This document shows, in pieces, positions 10,462 to 21,600 of a DNA stretch of 64,000 nt. Positions within the stretch are counted from its first letter, which is position 1; every line of letters starts with the position of its first letter. The notes beneath the pieces were generated by a model. That model was given only the letters and a program-made list of their open reading frames with translations, searched no databases and was not told where the DNA came from. A program made the translations under genes and the position numbers. The stretch is from Azolla caroliniana (lineage: Eukaryota; Polypodiophyta): assembly GCA_043228905.1 (NCBI GenBank), contig JBHGNT010000011.1:14570001-14634000 (forward strand). Direction: 5' to 3'.

Positions 10462-12792
10462 AGAACAAATGAAAACATTACATATCTCTACAACGTACCT
10501 ATCTTTGATGGATATGTGCACTCAAAAATTATGGATAGCTTTGGCTTTTAGGGTAAATCTTTGAAATAGCTTGGCTAGCAATGAGGTCATGAACTTTCCT
10601 CCTTACAGGCAAACTCTATGTTTTGCTGTAACTTGCAAATGGATTCGTGAATAAATGATCTGAGGTGAAATAAAAAGGAACACTTAAAAAACAAGAAGAT
10701 AAATTCATCTTTTTAGGTTTCACTAGAAACATGAACTTCTTCAAATTTACATGTATACAACATACTCATAGCATTTCTAACATTCTTCAACCAGAATTGG
10801 AAAAATGTTGAAAGATCTTCAAATAGTTATTGACTTGCAAATCACATCTTGATACAATGCTGTGTCTTCAACCACATTCAAGCTTACTTTTCACACACAT
10901 TTTATATCCAGACCAAGCCCAAGTCCAAGCCCTACCAACGTTGCTCTCACAATCACAATATGTATGCTCTCTCAATTGTTACATTCATTAGCAAAATCCT
11001 GAACCTCCTATAGTTACCATTCAATTCCACATACAAAATTCAAAAATGTTTTGCTTTGGGTTCGATATGTCATATTAGTGTTGTCTTTTTAACCCTAATT
11101 TGGTTATGACCATATCAATATCTAACACCCTCCCAAGTTTTCTCCATTAAAGCTTTCAATTTTCCGTTTCGTTCTCTCCCTTATGTGAAGTCCTGTGCTT
11201 AATTTGTCTCTGCTAATTTCCTCAGCATTATCCTGTTTCCACTAAAGCTTTAATTTTCTTTCCTGATATCTGTCCTTGATCCACCTTCGCTAATAATCTC
11301 TACCTCTGATTTTCCTTCATAACCTCATCATTGCCTTCAGTTGAGTTCCCCTGCACCCTTACCAAAAAAAGTTTTCATTACAAGCATTTTTCTTCTCTGT
11401 TTCTTTTCAGAAAACTTGTCCTTGAGCCATCTTCTCTAATAAATTCTCAATCTCTGATTTCCCTACATAACCTAATCATGACACTGTATTACATTTCAAT
11501 GGATGTGTGGGTGTCTTCTGTGCCAGACAGTCATTGCCTTTTCTGTGTCTTCTGTGTTTTTCCTGTTCTCCTTTTGTCAGGTAAAACAAAGGAGAAGAAT
11601 AAAGAGATGTCTCCCTTTTATTTGTTTATTTTTGTTTTCTTTAAAATTGTCGTACTTTCTAGTACTTCCTTTCTGTACCTTTGATTGTTGTCGTTGCTAC
11701 TGTGGCATCATCGTCTCAGCTCATGAAATGAGGCGTCTTAGTCACACTGTATGTATTTAAATAGAAACCCAATTGATAATCTTAGAGGTGTGCTAATCAG
11801 GCCATTAAATGCCATTAAATCCTGATTAGTGTGTAGTAATCATGTCAGTGACTGCTATTAGAGTTGATTAATGTACTAATCATGTCATTCAATTAGCTTG
11901 CTAATTGTAAGGGCATTGATCTAAGACTAAGGGAAGAGGGAGCTGATGATTGTATGAGAAAAACATTCTGTACTGTTTTTTAGCTTCTTAAATTGACGGG
12001 TTAAGAGGCGTGTAGCAAAAACAAAAAAAAAAAAGGAAAAGATTGTGATGGTGACAAAATTCTGCTCGGCTTTATTTTTTAACCTTCAGAATTACTCTGT
12101 TTTTTTTCTTATTGTTTATTTACCTTCAAATTACTCTGTTTTTTTTTGTTTTATTTTAACTTAGTTAATTACTGAACCCAAATTCCTCTCGAGTCACTTC
12201 TTTGGCAGAAAGAAAAATCTGCTCTTTTTTTTTGTGGATGCTTATTTACTGAATCCATTTCCCTCTTTTTGATCCATGGCTAGGCCGAAAACTCTTGCAG
12301 CTCTGTTCTCACACTCTTCCTGAGGCTTGATTCACTCAGTTGACCTGCCCTAATTCGCTCTGTCAAGATGCTTAATTACACTATTTCAGCAGCATAATCA
12401 AGGCCTAATTTCTTTGTTTTTACCTTCTTAATCACCCAACCCAATTCCTCGTTAATCCTTTATTTCCTCTGCTATTCAAATTATCTGAGGATGGATTAAT
12501 GAAGTGCTTCTGTTATTGAAATTTTTTAGCATCTTTACAATTGAACACATTTCCTCGTCAAATCCTGTCTAGGTTGAACTTGCTGCCTGCTATTTTTTTT
12601 GTTTTTGTTTTTTGGGGTCTTCTGTGTTCTTTTTTCTGAAGCATCTTAAATTAGGGTTTTGAGCTACTTCCATTACTGGACCCAAAATCAGATCCCCTCG
12701 CAATCCATCCCTAATACCACTGAGCCTCAATTTTGCTGTGTTGTTCCATGGGCCTGATTGGGGGATGATAAGAAGAAGCCATCCATGGTGTG
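10462..12792 (+). other. Intergenic region and ARM-gene upstream sequence
   Basis: The only recognisable element is a LINE 3' fragment near 10830-11035. Open frames at 11331-11760 are pyrimidine-rich low-complexity translation with no domain. The last few hundred bases (12240-12790) are T/C-rich and probably hold the promoter and 5' leader of the ARM-repeat gene. A two-codon upstream ORF sits at 12785-12793. Confidence 0.55.
10830..11035 (+). mobile_element. LINE 3' fragment
   Basis: This stretch aligns by eye with the C-terminal end of the LINE at 14975-16690 (region 16441-16600). Shared strings include CACAT(C/T)TTGATACAATGCT, ACCAAGCCCAA, CTCACAA(T/C)CACAA and ACATTCATT. It corresponds to the zinc-motif C terminus and the adjacent downstream sequence. 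No coding potential remains. Confidence 0.7.
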
Positions 12793-12793
12793 A
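12785..12793 (+). promoter_or_regulatory. Two-codon uORF overlapping the ARM-gene start
   Basis: An ATG at 12785 opens a Met-Val-stop frame whose TGA shares its last base with the main start codon (TGATG, 12791-12795). Such minimal overlapping uORFs can tune initiation through reinitiation or leaky scanning. That effect is inferred and depends on the transcript starting upstream of 12785. Confidence 0.5.
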
Positions 12794-14706
12794 TGGCCTC
12801 CGAGGGTAAAGAATCAGAGCCATGCTCACACAGGAATCTCAAGGAAGCTCAGAGATTCTGTGATCTCATCCTCACACAGGCCACTCTTGTTCAAGCATTC
12901 AAAGGGAGATGGATGGTCATTACGTCTCGGATCCGACAAATCTCCGAGTCTCTGCAATCTCTGCGGACCACCTCCGATTCGTCGACATCATCATCATCAT
13001 TATCATCACCACCATCATCGGACCGCCTGCTCCTCCTCCGCCATACCTACATTGCCCATCTGGATGAAGCCATCCTACCTTCCATCATGGCCTGCTTCGA
13101 AGAATGCAGCATCCTCGTGCGGAAGAGCATCGATCTCACCTATGGCGGAAAGCTGCTGATGCAGAGCAACCTCGACACGCTGGCGGCAAGGCTGGAGCTG
13201 TGTGTTCGGGACCTCGAGCTCGTGGCGAATAGCGTACGGCAGGACGCGAGGGCTAGATCCATCTCCCGCCGCCACATAGCGCCAGATGGCAGCTCCTCAG
13301 GTGCTGGTGCTGCCATGTCAGCGCCTCACGATCCTCCTCCGAGTAGGAGGAGTAGGAGGAGAGGAGATAGCTTGCATGGTGGGGGATTCTTGGTCGATGC
13401 GAGAATGCTTGGAGCCGGAGACAATGAGGCGAAGAAAGCGGCATTGCAAGATTTGATCGATCAGCTGCTGGGAGAGGAAGAGGAGGATCCGGAGAAGAAG
13501 GCGGGAGGAAGGCGGGCTGAGCTCGTGGGCCCACTTGTGCGGTTGCTCGATTCGAATTCGCGAGCAATCCGGGAGAGGGCCGCGCATGCTGTGTCCCTCC
13601 TCCTGGCCACAGCCACCGGGTCCCACGAAGAATGCAAGGAGCGGCTCTTGCGGGAGGGGTCCGCCCATCGCCCGCTCGTCCGGATCCTCGAGTCCGGGAG
13701 CCCAGAGGCGAGGGAGAAGGCGGCCGTGGCCCTCTTTGAGCTCACTTTGTCTGTCCCTGAGAATGCCCACTCCGTCGCCTCCCACGGCGGCATCCCGCCC
13801 CTCGTCAAGCTCTGCGGGTCCGGCACCCCGCTCGCTGCCGCGTGCTCGGCAGGCACCCTCCGCAACCTTGCATCCCACGAGCACCTCCGTAGACCCCTCG
13901 CTGAACAAGGCTCTGTCGAGGCCCTCGTTCAACTCGTCTTGTTCGGTTCGTCTGGTATGTCCGGCTCGTCCGGTGCGTTCGGTACATCCCTCGCCCAAGA
14001 GAACGCTATCGAGGCCCTCCAGAACCTCGCATCCGGTAGAGATGGACGCCTCAAAATGGCCATCGTGCGAAAGGGCGGGATCATTTGCCTTATGAAGGTC
14101 CTCGAAAAGAGAGACTTGTCAATCCAATCCCGAGGGTCGGCGATCCGAGCCCTCTCGAACCTCGCCACCACGTCAGCCGCGGTTGCAAAGGAAATTGTGT
14201 CCGCAGGCTACGTGGCCGAACTTGCCCATCTTCTCGAGACTGGCCCGTCTGACCTCAAGCTAGCCTCGGCCTTGGCCATCAGTAGCTTGTCCCCATACGT
14301 AGACCTCAAGAAGGAGCTCTGTGAGACCGGGTGTGTAGCCTCCCTTAACAACATGTTGGAGTCCGAGCACAAGCCACATCATGAAGCTGCGAGTCAGGCT
14401 CTTTCTACTTTGTTGCTCGCGAATCGCAACCGCAAAGAGTTCGGGACAGACGAGAAGGGAATCTCGCGCCTCATGCATCTCCTTGACCCTAGGAGAAGTA
14501 TCCTGGTAGCAAAACGGCTCCCGATGTCCGCCCTCTTGGCTTTCTCGGGTGGCAGTAATGCATACAGGAAAAGGATCACATCCGGACCTATCCTTCCTCC
14601 GACAGTGGTCGGGCTTGAGAAGTTGGCAAGCGTGGCCAAGAAGAATGCTTTGGATAAATTTGGGGGTGGGAAAAAGTTGTTTCGTATCTTCACACGTTCG
14701 TCATAG
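12793..14706 (+). CDS. ARM-repeat protein with N-terminal DUF7032-type domain
   Basis: A single uninterrupted frame of 637 residues. The N terminus (about 15-135: FCDLILTQATLVQAFKGRW, then YGGKLLMQSNLDTL) matches the helical domain that precedes ARM repeats in a plant family often annotated as DUF7032 or vacuolar-protein-8-like. After a Ser/Arg-rich linker (150-200), ARM repeats fill about 210-610, with typical turns such as LVRLLDSNSRAIRERAAHAV, GGIPPLVKLCGSG and SAIRALSNLA. A repeat is expanded by a Gly/Ser-rich insert near 385-400 (SSGMSGSSGAFG). No U-box is visible. ATG 12793 was chosen; the preceding in-frame codon is GTG. The middle of the gene (13200-14300) is much more GC-rich than its AT-rich surroundings. 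ARM arrays bind protein partners; the partner here is unknown. Confidence 0.88.
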   Translation: MASEGKESEPCSHRNLKEAQRFCDLILTQATLVQAFKGRWMVITSRIRQISESLQSLRTTSDSSTSSSSLSSPPSSDRLLLLRHTYIAHLDEAILPSIMACFEECSILVRKSIDLTYGGKLLMQSNLDTLAARLELCVRDLELVANSVRQDARARSISRRHIAPDGSSSGAGAAMSAPHDPPPSRRSRRRGDSLHGGGFLVDARMLGAGDNEAKKAALQDLIDQLLGEEEEDPEKKAGGRRAELVGPLVRLLDSNSRAIRERAAHAVSLLLATATGSHEECKERLLREGSAHRPLVRILESGSPEAREKAAVALFELTLSVPENAHSVASHGGIPPLVKLCGSGTPLAAACSAGTLRNLASHEHLRRPLAEQGSVEALVQLVLFGSSGMSGSSGAFGTSLAQENAIEALQNLASGRDGRLKMAIVRKGGIICLMKVLEKRDLSIQSRGSAIRALSNLATTSAAVAKEIVSAGYVAELAHLLETGPSDLKLASALAISSLSPYVDLKKELCETGCVASLNNMLESEHKPHHEAASQALSTLLLANRNRKEFGTDEKGISRLMHLLDPRRSILVAKRLPMSALLAFSGGSNAYRKRITSGPILPPTVVGLEKLASVAKKNALDKFGGGKKLFRIFTRSS

Positions 14707-14974
14707 GGAATTTTCCATAATGTTATATCGACTTTGGGTATTTGTGCCTATCACACATTTATTGTATCATATATAATCTAGATCATTGTCTTTGTCATCA
14801 AAACTTTGTGTATGCATTTCACCACATGGTGTTTGTAACTTGCCCATCACAATCTCTCTTTAAGATGTGTTAGCTGAATGAGTGTCTATGTTTTCTTCAC
14901 GATGTTTCTATCACATTTTATAGACAAATGATATGGCATATATGAGTTCTCTCTCTCTCTCTCTGAAAAAAATG
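14707..14974. other. ARM gene 3' flank
   Basis: AT-rich sequence with a short (CT)n run at 14950-14964 just before the LINE begins. No AATAAA stands out. Presumed 3' UTR and terminator of the ARM-repeat gene. Confidence 0.4.
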
Positions 14975-16690
14975 GTAAAAGAGCTTATGGGCAAGCTGGT
15001 TTTCGAAAATACCATAGCACCATTGATCACCTTGTCACCCTTCAAGTACTAATGGAGGAAAGTCGCCTTAGAGGTAAAGATTTATATTGTTATTTCTTAG
15101 ACTTTAACAAAGCTTTCAATATGGTACCTTGTGATTATCTTTGGAGGCAAATAGAAGAACTTAAGGTGCCAAGTGAATATATGCTTGCAATCTCTCGAAT
15201 ATATGAGAAGCTTATATGTTGTGTGCGTATGAGCGATAAACTTTTAGAATTTTTCAATAGCACTATTGGTGTGAAGCAAGGATGCCCACTCACCAACTCT
15301 ATTTGGTCTACGCATTGATGAAATTGGAAGAAATGGTTGCCAAGTTTGTAAAGGAAGAAGGTGTTGAAGAAGTTACAATTGGGAATGTATTCATTATGTG
15401 TTTGCTATATGTGGATGATGTAGTGCTTTTTGCAAATACTTTAGGAGATGCGCAAAAGCTTATGAAGCCATTGGAAAAAATTTGCATGTAAACGAAATTA
15501 AATGTTAATAGCTCTAAAACAAAGATTATGCTTGTGAAGAGCCAAAAAAGAGATAAGCCATGCATTATGTACAATAATGAGCCACTTGAATGTGTGGAAA
15601 ACTTCAAATATCTTGGCCTTGAAGTTCCTTCAAATCATAGATGGAATGAATGTGCTACATGCCGCTTAGAGGTGGGAAAACGAGCATATTATGCATTTGA
15701 GAACACGTGCAATCGTGGAGATATTAGGTGTTGGGTCCTCAAGAAATATCTTTTCAACACTTTGGTGACATCAGTCCTTCTCTATGGGGTGGAAGCATGG
15801 GGTGGTAGCATTCCTAAATCTACTTGGAAAGAGTTTGAAAATGCCTAAAAACATTTTCGTACAAAGTTTCTACAAGTTAAGAAACAAACACCTACATCCT
15901 CCTCCTTGAGACGGGATCACTTCCCATTGAGATCTTGGCAATGGAAAGGGTTGTTGAATACATGCTTAAGGTTCAAAAAAGTCCCTTAGATCAACTTCCT
16001 AGAATCGCATGGGAAGCAACCAAAAAGATCCAAAAGATGCATAAAAACAAAATTTTGTGTTTTGATTAAACACGAGATATGGAAAAATGGTTTGGAAGAT
16101 GGGATGCAACACACTTGCTTAATGATGCATCACTAGATTCCTCTCTAAATGAGGCCTTTTTGCAACGCTAATGTATCATGACATGGGAAAAATGTGGAGG
16201 CTCACGTGTCATACATTATACTACAGATGTTGCACCTAACTACAAAACCATATTCTTCACGTAACGGGAAAACCGTACACATTGATACATGTTAGAGCCC
16301 ATCCCGTTGGCTTTTATTCGAAGCATTGTTTCCATGTGACTTAGCTCACATGCATTGTGATATGAGATGGGGCATTGGGGCACAAGTGATGAGAGTGGTC
16401 GACTATGCACACTTTGCCCTAAACAAGTTCGAGAGTCTGAGTATCACATTTTGATACAATGCTCTGCCTTTGATCATATTTGACCATGCTTTCCACACAT
16501 CTTCGACCAAGCCCAATCCTTGCATGAATTTCTCTCACAACCACAAAGTGCACTCTCGATTGCAACATTCATTGATAAAGCTCTTGAACATCAAGAGTCT
16601 CTACTCACTTTCACACGTATCACGTGAAATGTAATTTTTTTGGCCTCATAGGTCATATATGACCTCGAAGACAATAATATAATCTATCTA
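14975..16690 (+). mobile_element. 5'-truncated LINE (non-LTR retrotransposon) remnant
   Basis: Reverse transcriptase starts abruptly at YGQAGFRKYHSTIDHL (about 14985) and continues with FLDFNKAFNMVP (15096-15131), GVKQGCPLT (15270-15296) and the catalytic YVDDVVLFA (15409-15435). Near 16400-16470 a CTLC..HILIQC motif marks the C-terminal zinc domain. Downstream comes a 3' UTR with TGTAATTTTTTTGGCCTCATAGGTCAT-type sequence and a tail of TATC/TA repeats (about 16676-16698). At least one frameshift (15300) and several stops disable it. The first part of RT and the endonuclease are missing, as expected from incomplete reverse transcription. Pieces of the same family lie at 10830-11035, 41980-42045 and 49675-49870. 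Confidence 0.88.
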
Positions 16691-18084
16691 TCTATCTCTC
16701 CATGACTTCTCCATCACAATTTTATGTCATTACCATATGGAGTGAATATGTTTTGTACTAAGGGGTTCTCCATCACATAGTGGTTGGGACACAATTTGTA
16801 TGTGTGATTTTGTCTTCGTGTGTTCGTCCTCACGTTCTCTTCTTTGTTTTCTTTGTTTTTTGTGTAAGTTTACATCAGCGTTGATTTATCGTCAAGTGTG
16901 CAAAACTTGCATTTTCTCAAAGATGTAAACATGACTAATTTATGTGCATCTTGGAGCTTGATTGGATTCCATATGTAAAAGGGGACCTCAATGCCATAAA
17001 GTCCCAAATTGGCTTTTCAATGGAACTCCTATGGATAGAGACTTTCATTGTACATACAGAAGTGTTCTAAAGCTAGTGCAACCTTTTCATAATACCTTTT
17101 GAAAAAAAGTGATCAATATGTATTCATTAATGTATCGGTGCATATTTTCTAAATTCCAACATTTGGAAATCTTCAATATTTCCCCCCAAAAAGGTGCACA
17201 AAGCTTCCTCTTATAACATTAATAACGAGATCTATGGTAGTTAAATTGAAAGAACCTAAATGGTTTGGGCTTTTACTTTGGTATTTGGTAAAGGGATGTT
17301 TTGATGAACACACACATATATAATTAGGCTATTTTGACATGACATGAGCAACAAGACTTAGATATGTGTTGAGGTGAGTGGAGGATGAGTTGGTTGAGGA
17401 ACATGCAATCCAAATATCCATGTCAAAATGACAAAATGGGAGAATATAGTATGAAACCTTTTGATCGTGTTGAAGATAAAGAAATTGCATGTGTTGCACT
17501 TAGTGGATTGGACGTACGTGTTCAGCGGTTGTGCCTAAAAGAGTTGTAATTTATCATGTGTGATTGAGACCCTTTCCATAATATGTATTCCACTTTGTAA
17601 TGAGCTAAAATTGATACCCATCACATCGTTTGTGAGAAATTTTTAGTCATTTTGTTGATCTAAAGAAAAAAGCAACTCAATGAGAAAGAAACATGTATAC
17701 ACAATAGAGAGGCAAAGGAACCAAAGAAAATAGGTTCCAATCACACAATTAAAACGAATATAAGGATGAATAAGCTTAACATTTTTAACCCATGTGGATA
17801 TGTAAGCAAATGCAAAACATGATATTGTAATAAGCACTTAATTCATAGGAAATGGATACAATTAGTGAATTCGCACATGGTTAGGGAATTGTGATGTTGC
17901 AGATGGTTGAACCATTGATGAAATTACAACCATAAAAAAAGCTATATGCATGTTTGTGTGTTTATATAATCTGTGTTTTGAGTTGGGATATAACATCGAA
18001 GAAAAGTTGTTTGCTAAACAAAACAAATAAGAAATGTGATTTCTTAAAATTATTTTGACTTCAAAGTTGGGATATGACTAACAA
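16691..18084. other. Intergenic, nothing recognised
   Basis: AT-rich sequence between two transposon remnants. No open frame with a domain, no tRNA and no structured repeat is visible beyond the LINE tail. Confidence 0.5.
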
Positions 18085-18640
18085 TCAACAACGGTTCAGT
18101 TTGAACGAAACCGAACCCCACACCGCGGCTTTACGACTTAATGGTTTAAACAATTTGGTTCAGGTTCAAGTTTGTTTTAACAGTTCAGTTTGGGGGGTGA
18201 ACAATTTGGTTTGGTTTTAATGCTTTGAAACCACAATTTAAACAGTTTGATGGTTTTTAAATATTTTTTAATTTGTTTAAAAATTTTAAAATTTTGTAAA
18301 AACAAACTTTTCATTTTTAAGCCCCATTCTCACATTTTAGGAAAAATCTTTAAAATTTTAAAAAATTAAAATTTGAAATAATGAAATTTATAAAATTTTA
18401 AAATTTGAATTTTGACCTAAGTTGAAAACCGAAACCAAACCACGAAACTAACAATCGGCAACGGTTCGGTTCGAGAGGGTCCAAACCGAACCGGTTTGGA
18501 ACCAAGCCGTTAAATTGTTTTGAAACCTGAACCAAAACGCGAAACCGTTAAACCGAAATGTTAAACATTTTTCAAACCATGGTTTTGTGGTTCAGTTTCG
18601 GTTTTCAACATAGGTCAAATTTTTAATTTTTTTAAATTTA
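18085..18640. mobile_element. AT-rich TIR element, about 1.5 nested copies
   Basis: One copy (about 18085-18470) lies inverted relative to the element at 50544-50895. They share CTCACATTTTAGGAAAAATCTTTAAA, TTGACCTAAGTTGAAAACC and arms rich in AACCGAACC/GGTTCGGTT. A second partial copy in the other orientation starts at about 18458 (CGGCAACGGTTCGGTTCGAG) and runs to about 18640. The G/C-bearing arms can pair, so the DNA could fold as a hairpin. No coding capacity. Confidence 0.72.
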
Positions 18641-18659
18641 TAATATTTCAATTGGTTAC

Positions 18660-21600
18660 GTAATGGGAGGTGTCAAGAAAGCTCATCCATCACTCCCGAA
18701 ACTCAGAAGTTGCAAGCGTTGGGACAAGGAAGTAAGGAGGCAAATGTTAGAGTTCGAATCAAATTTGTTAGGTCAAAAATATTGGAAGGGGACATGTTGG
18801 ACAAGTGATATAGGTTTAGTCAGCAGGCTCTGACAAGACTAACTGATTTGTCTCATGGGGAAGCCCTAGGGCTAAGGGTTTATGTAGTTGTTGTTGAACG
18901 AAACAAGTTGTCGGGTATAGGCTTCTCTTTTGATCTAACAAACCTAGAGGTTACAACTAGTAACATGCCACGGATCTCCAACTCTATAGAAGTCAAGGCG
19001 CACAAATACTTTAACAGCTTGCCTATCACCTGGAATGGAGATAATTGGATGTTGATGTGGTTGAATGCTGGAATGATATGTGGGAGTTTCGATAATTCTT
19101 GCATTAAAAAGTAGCTTCAACTATGCCTAAAGGAGATGGTAGACTCCCTTGATGAGGTGTTACACTTCCATGAGGAGGAAATGGAAGAAGCTACAAGGCA
19201 AGATGTTGTTTTAGGATGGGAGAGGATCAAGGCAGGAGGTTGGGCATGGGCTCGTAGGGAGGGACTATGTCCGTCTTGGGAGATTTCACAATTGATCTCA
19301 TGAAATTAATCACGTGGAACATACAAGGTCTAGGCGGCAACAAATGTATGTTGGAGAGGAAGAACCTCCGCCAAGAGTTCAAATCCCCAAGCTTTAAGGG
19401 GATCCCAAACATTTTGCTCTTACAAGAGCACCATTTGAGTGCGAATAGAATCTTGAGTATTGGCAATCCTCTTGCGGGGGATTGTCATACTTTTTGGTCC
19501 CCAGCGTAGGGTGAGCATGGTAGAAAAGGGGGTGTTTCTACATCTATCAAGAATAATCCAAATATTATTGTGTTGGGCCAGGGCACCATAGTGGAGGGGC
19601 GTGCCATCTATGTGACTGTCAGATGGCAGCAATGTATTATTGGAATAATAAATGTGTACGCGCCCAATTCGACAACAATGTGGGCCATGTTTTGGAGGCA
19701 ATTGGCCGATGGCCTGCCGATTGCAGATGTGTGGATCCTCGCAGGGGATTTTAACATGACTTTGCACATAGAGGACAAGGTGGGGGGCATGCATATGATG
19801 GTGTAGGGGTCAGAGTTAGTTGCATGGGATTTGTTGATGGGCAGAATGGGAGTGAAAGATGTTTGGTATGTACTAAAGAAGCCTCGGAGCTCACTCTGCT
19901 TCTCAAGAGCAGGTTGCAATATAAATGGTTTTTATATGTCTCGCATAGACAGAATATACATAAGCTCGGAACTGGAAAAATATGGCAACAATGTTGAAAT
20001 CATCGCAGGTTCAACTTACTCTGATCATATGCCGATTATGATTACGTTGGTCAATCAGAGGAGAGAAAAAAAGGGACTGCAACTTGAGGATTAGCAGCAA
20101 ACTTTTTGAGGATGTGGAGGTGGGAAGGAAGATAAGGAGTATATGGGAAAATAACCTAGTTGGTTGTGGTGCACTGGATAATCATCGAGGAAAGATTATT
20201 GAAACTTCAATGTGTTTGCATGAAGAGACTAAAAATAGAATTGTGAGGTCTAAGGAAAGAGAGGTGAGATTAAGCAGAGCGATAGCGGCTGCCCAAAGAA
20301 TGCTTCAGAAAAATCCCAGTTGTCAATGGTCAAGATCAGGTTTGGAGGCTACTAAAGAAACACAACGGTTGATTGTGTCTAGAAATAAGATGGTATTCAA
20401 GAGTTCAACAGCTTGGTGGAGCAGGAATGGGGACAAGGTGAACCAACCATTTTTTAAGTTTAAAAAACCGAGAACAAACGGCAGCTACAATCCTAAGCTA
20501 ATTAAGGAGGATGGTTCACCGTCAGAGGATGTATCGGAGATCATGGAGGCAGTCACAACCCACTATAGTGGGCTACTCTCAAATAGTTATAGTCTCCCAA
20601 ACCAGCCGTCACTGGCAGAATTTGTATTGGAGGGAATGCAACCAAGAATTTCAGAGGTTGCACAAGTTAAGTTGTCAGGGCCTCTCTTGGAAGAGGAGGT
20701 GTCAGACGCTTTGGCAAGCATATGTAGCATGTCTTGTCCAGGCGTTGATGGATTATCAAAAGATTTTTTTGAAAAAATTTGGGACGTGATTAAGGTTGAC
20801 CTTGTTGCTGGTCTAAATGAGGCATGGGATGTTGGGTGCCTCCCTGAGCATTTTAAAGAGGGGCTGATATTTCTAATTCCTAAGGTACATGGCATAGTAA
20901 CGGATGTGTGGCAATGGAGACCGATTACGTTGCTCAACACAATCTATAAGATTTTTGCTAATATTCTGGCCAAGAGGGTCAAACCCCACTTGCATGCGCT
21001 AATTAATGTTGGACAAATAGGATTCATGGAAAATAGATGTATAATTGATAATGTGTTGACCTTTTGGGAGGCGATTGCCTTAGCAAAGAAAACCAATCAA
21101 CATATTGCATGTCTCATGCTTGACTTCGAGAAAGCTTATGACAGAGTACAATGGCCTTTTTTAGATAAAGTCATGGAGCGGTTGGGACTACCCTCAAAAT
21201 GGATATTAGCTGCATTGGCCCTTTACAAAGGAAGCTTGAGTAGGGTGTTGGTGTTAGGGCAACAGGGCCCATCAATTCCATTATGTAGGTCTGTTAGGCA
21301 GGGGTGCCCGTTGGCCCCCTATCTTTATTTATTTATTTCAGAAGCATTCTCTTTCTTTTTAAATAGACCGGATGCAGGAATTTGGGGATTGGTTGTCCCA
21401 CATGCTTGCAAGGAATTGTTGGATTCCATGTATCTAGATGACACTATGCTCTATCTGTAAGGCAATGATGCTAATTTACAACAGGCTGAAAAACGGATTG
21501 AGTTGTTTTGTAAAGCATCAGGTAGGAAATTTAAGTGGAACAAAAGTAGAGGGTTTTGGGTAAGTCCAAACTCATGGCCACTTTGGTGCCCTAATGTTGA

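Noticed and set aside
13318-13998. A 226-codon minus-strand open frame over the ARM gene
   Set aside because: It is the antisense shadow of a GC-rich coding region, has no domain, and the plus-strand frame has clear ARM repeats.
20084-21460. A 458-codon frame as a host gene
   Set aside because: It is the reverse transcriptase of a LINE with endonuclease before it and a zinc domain after it.
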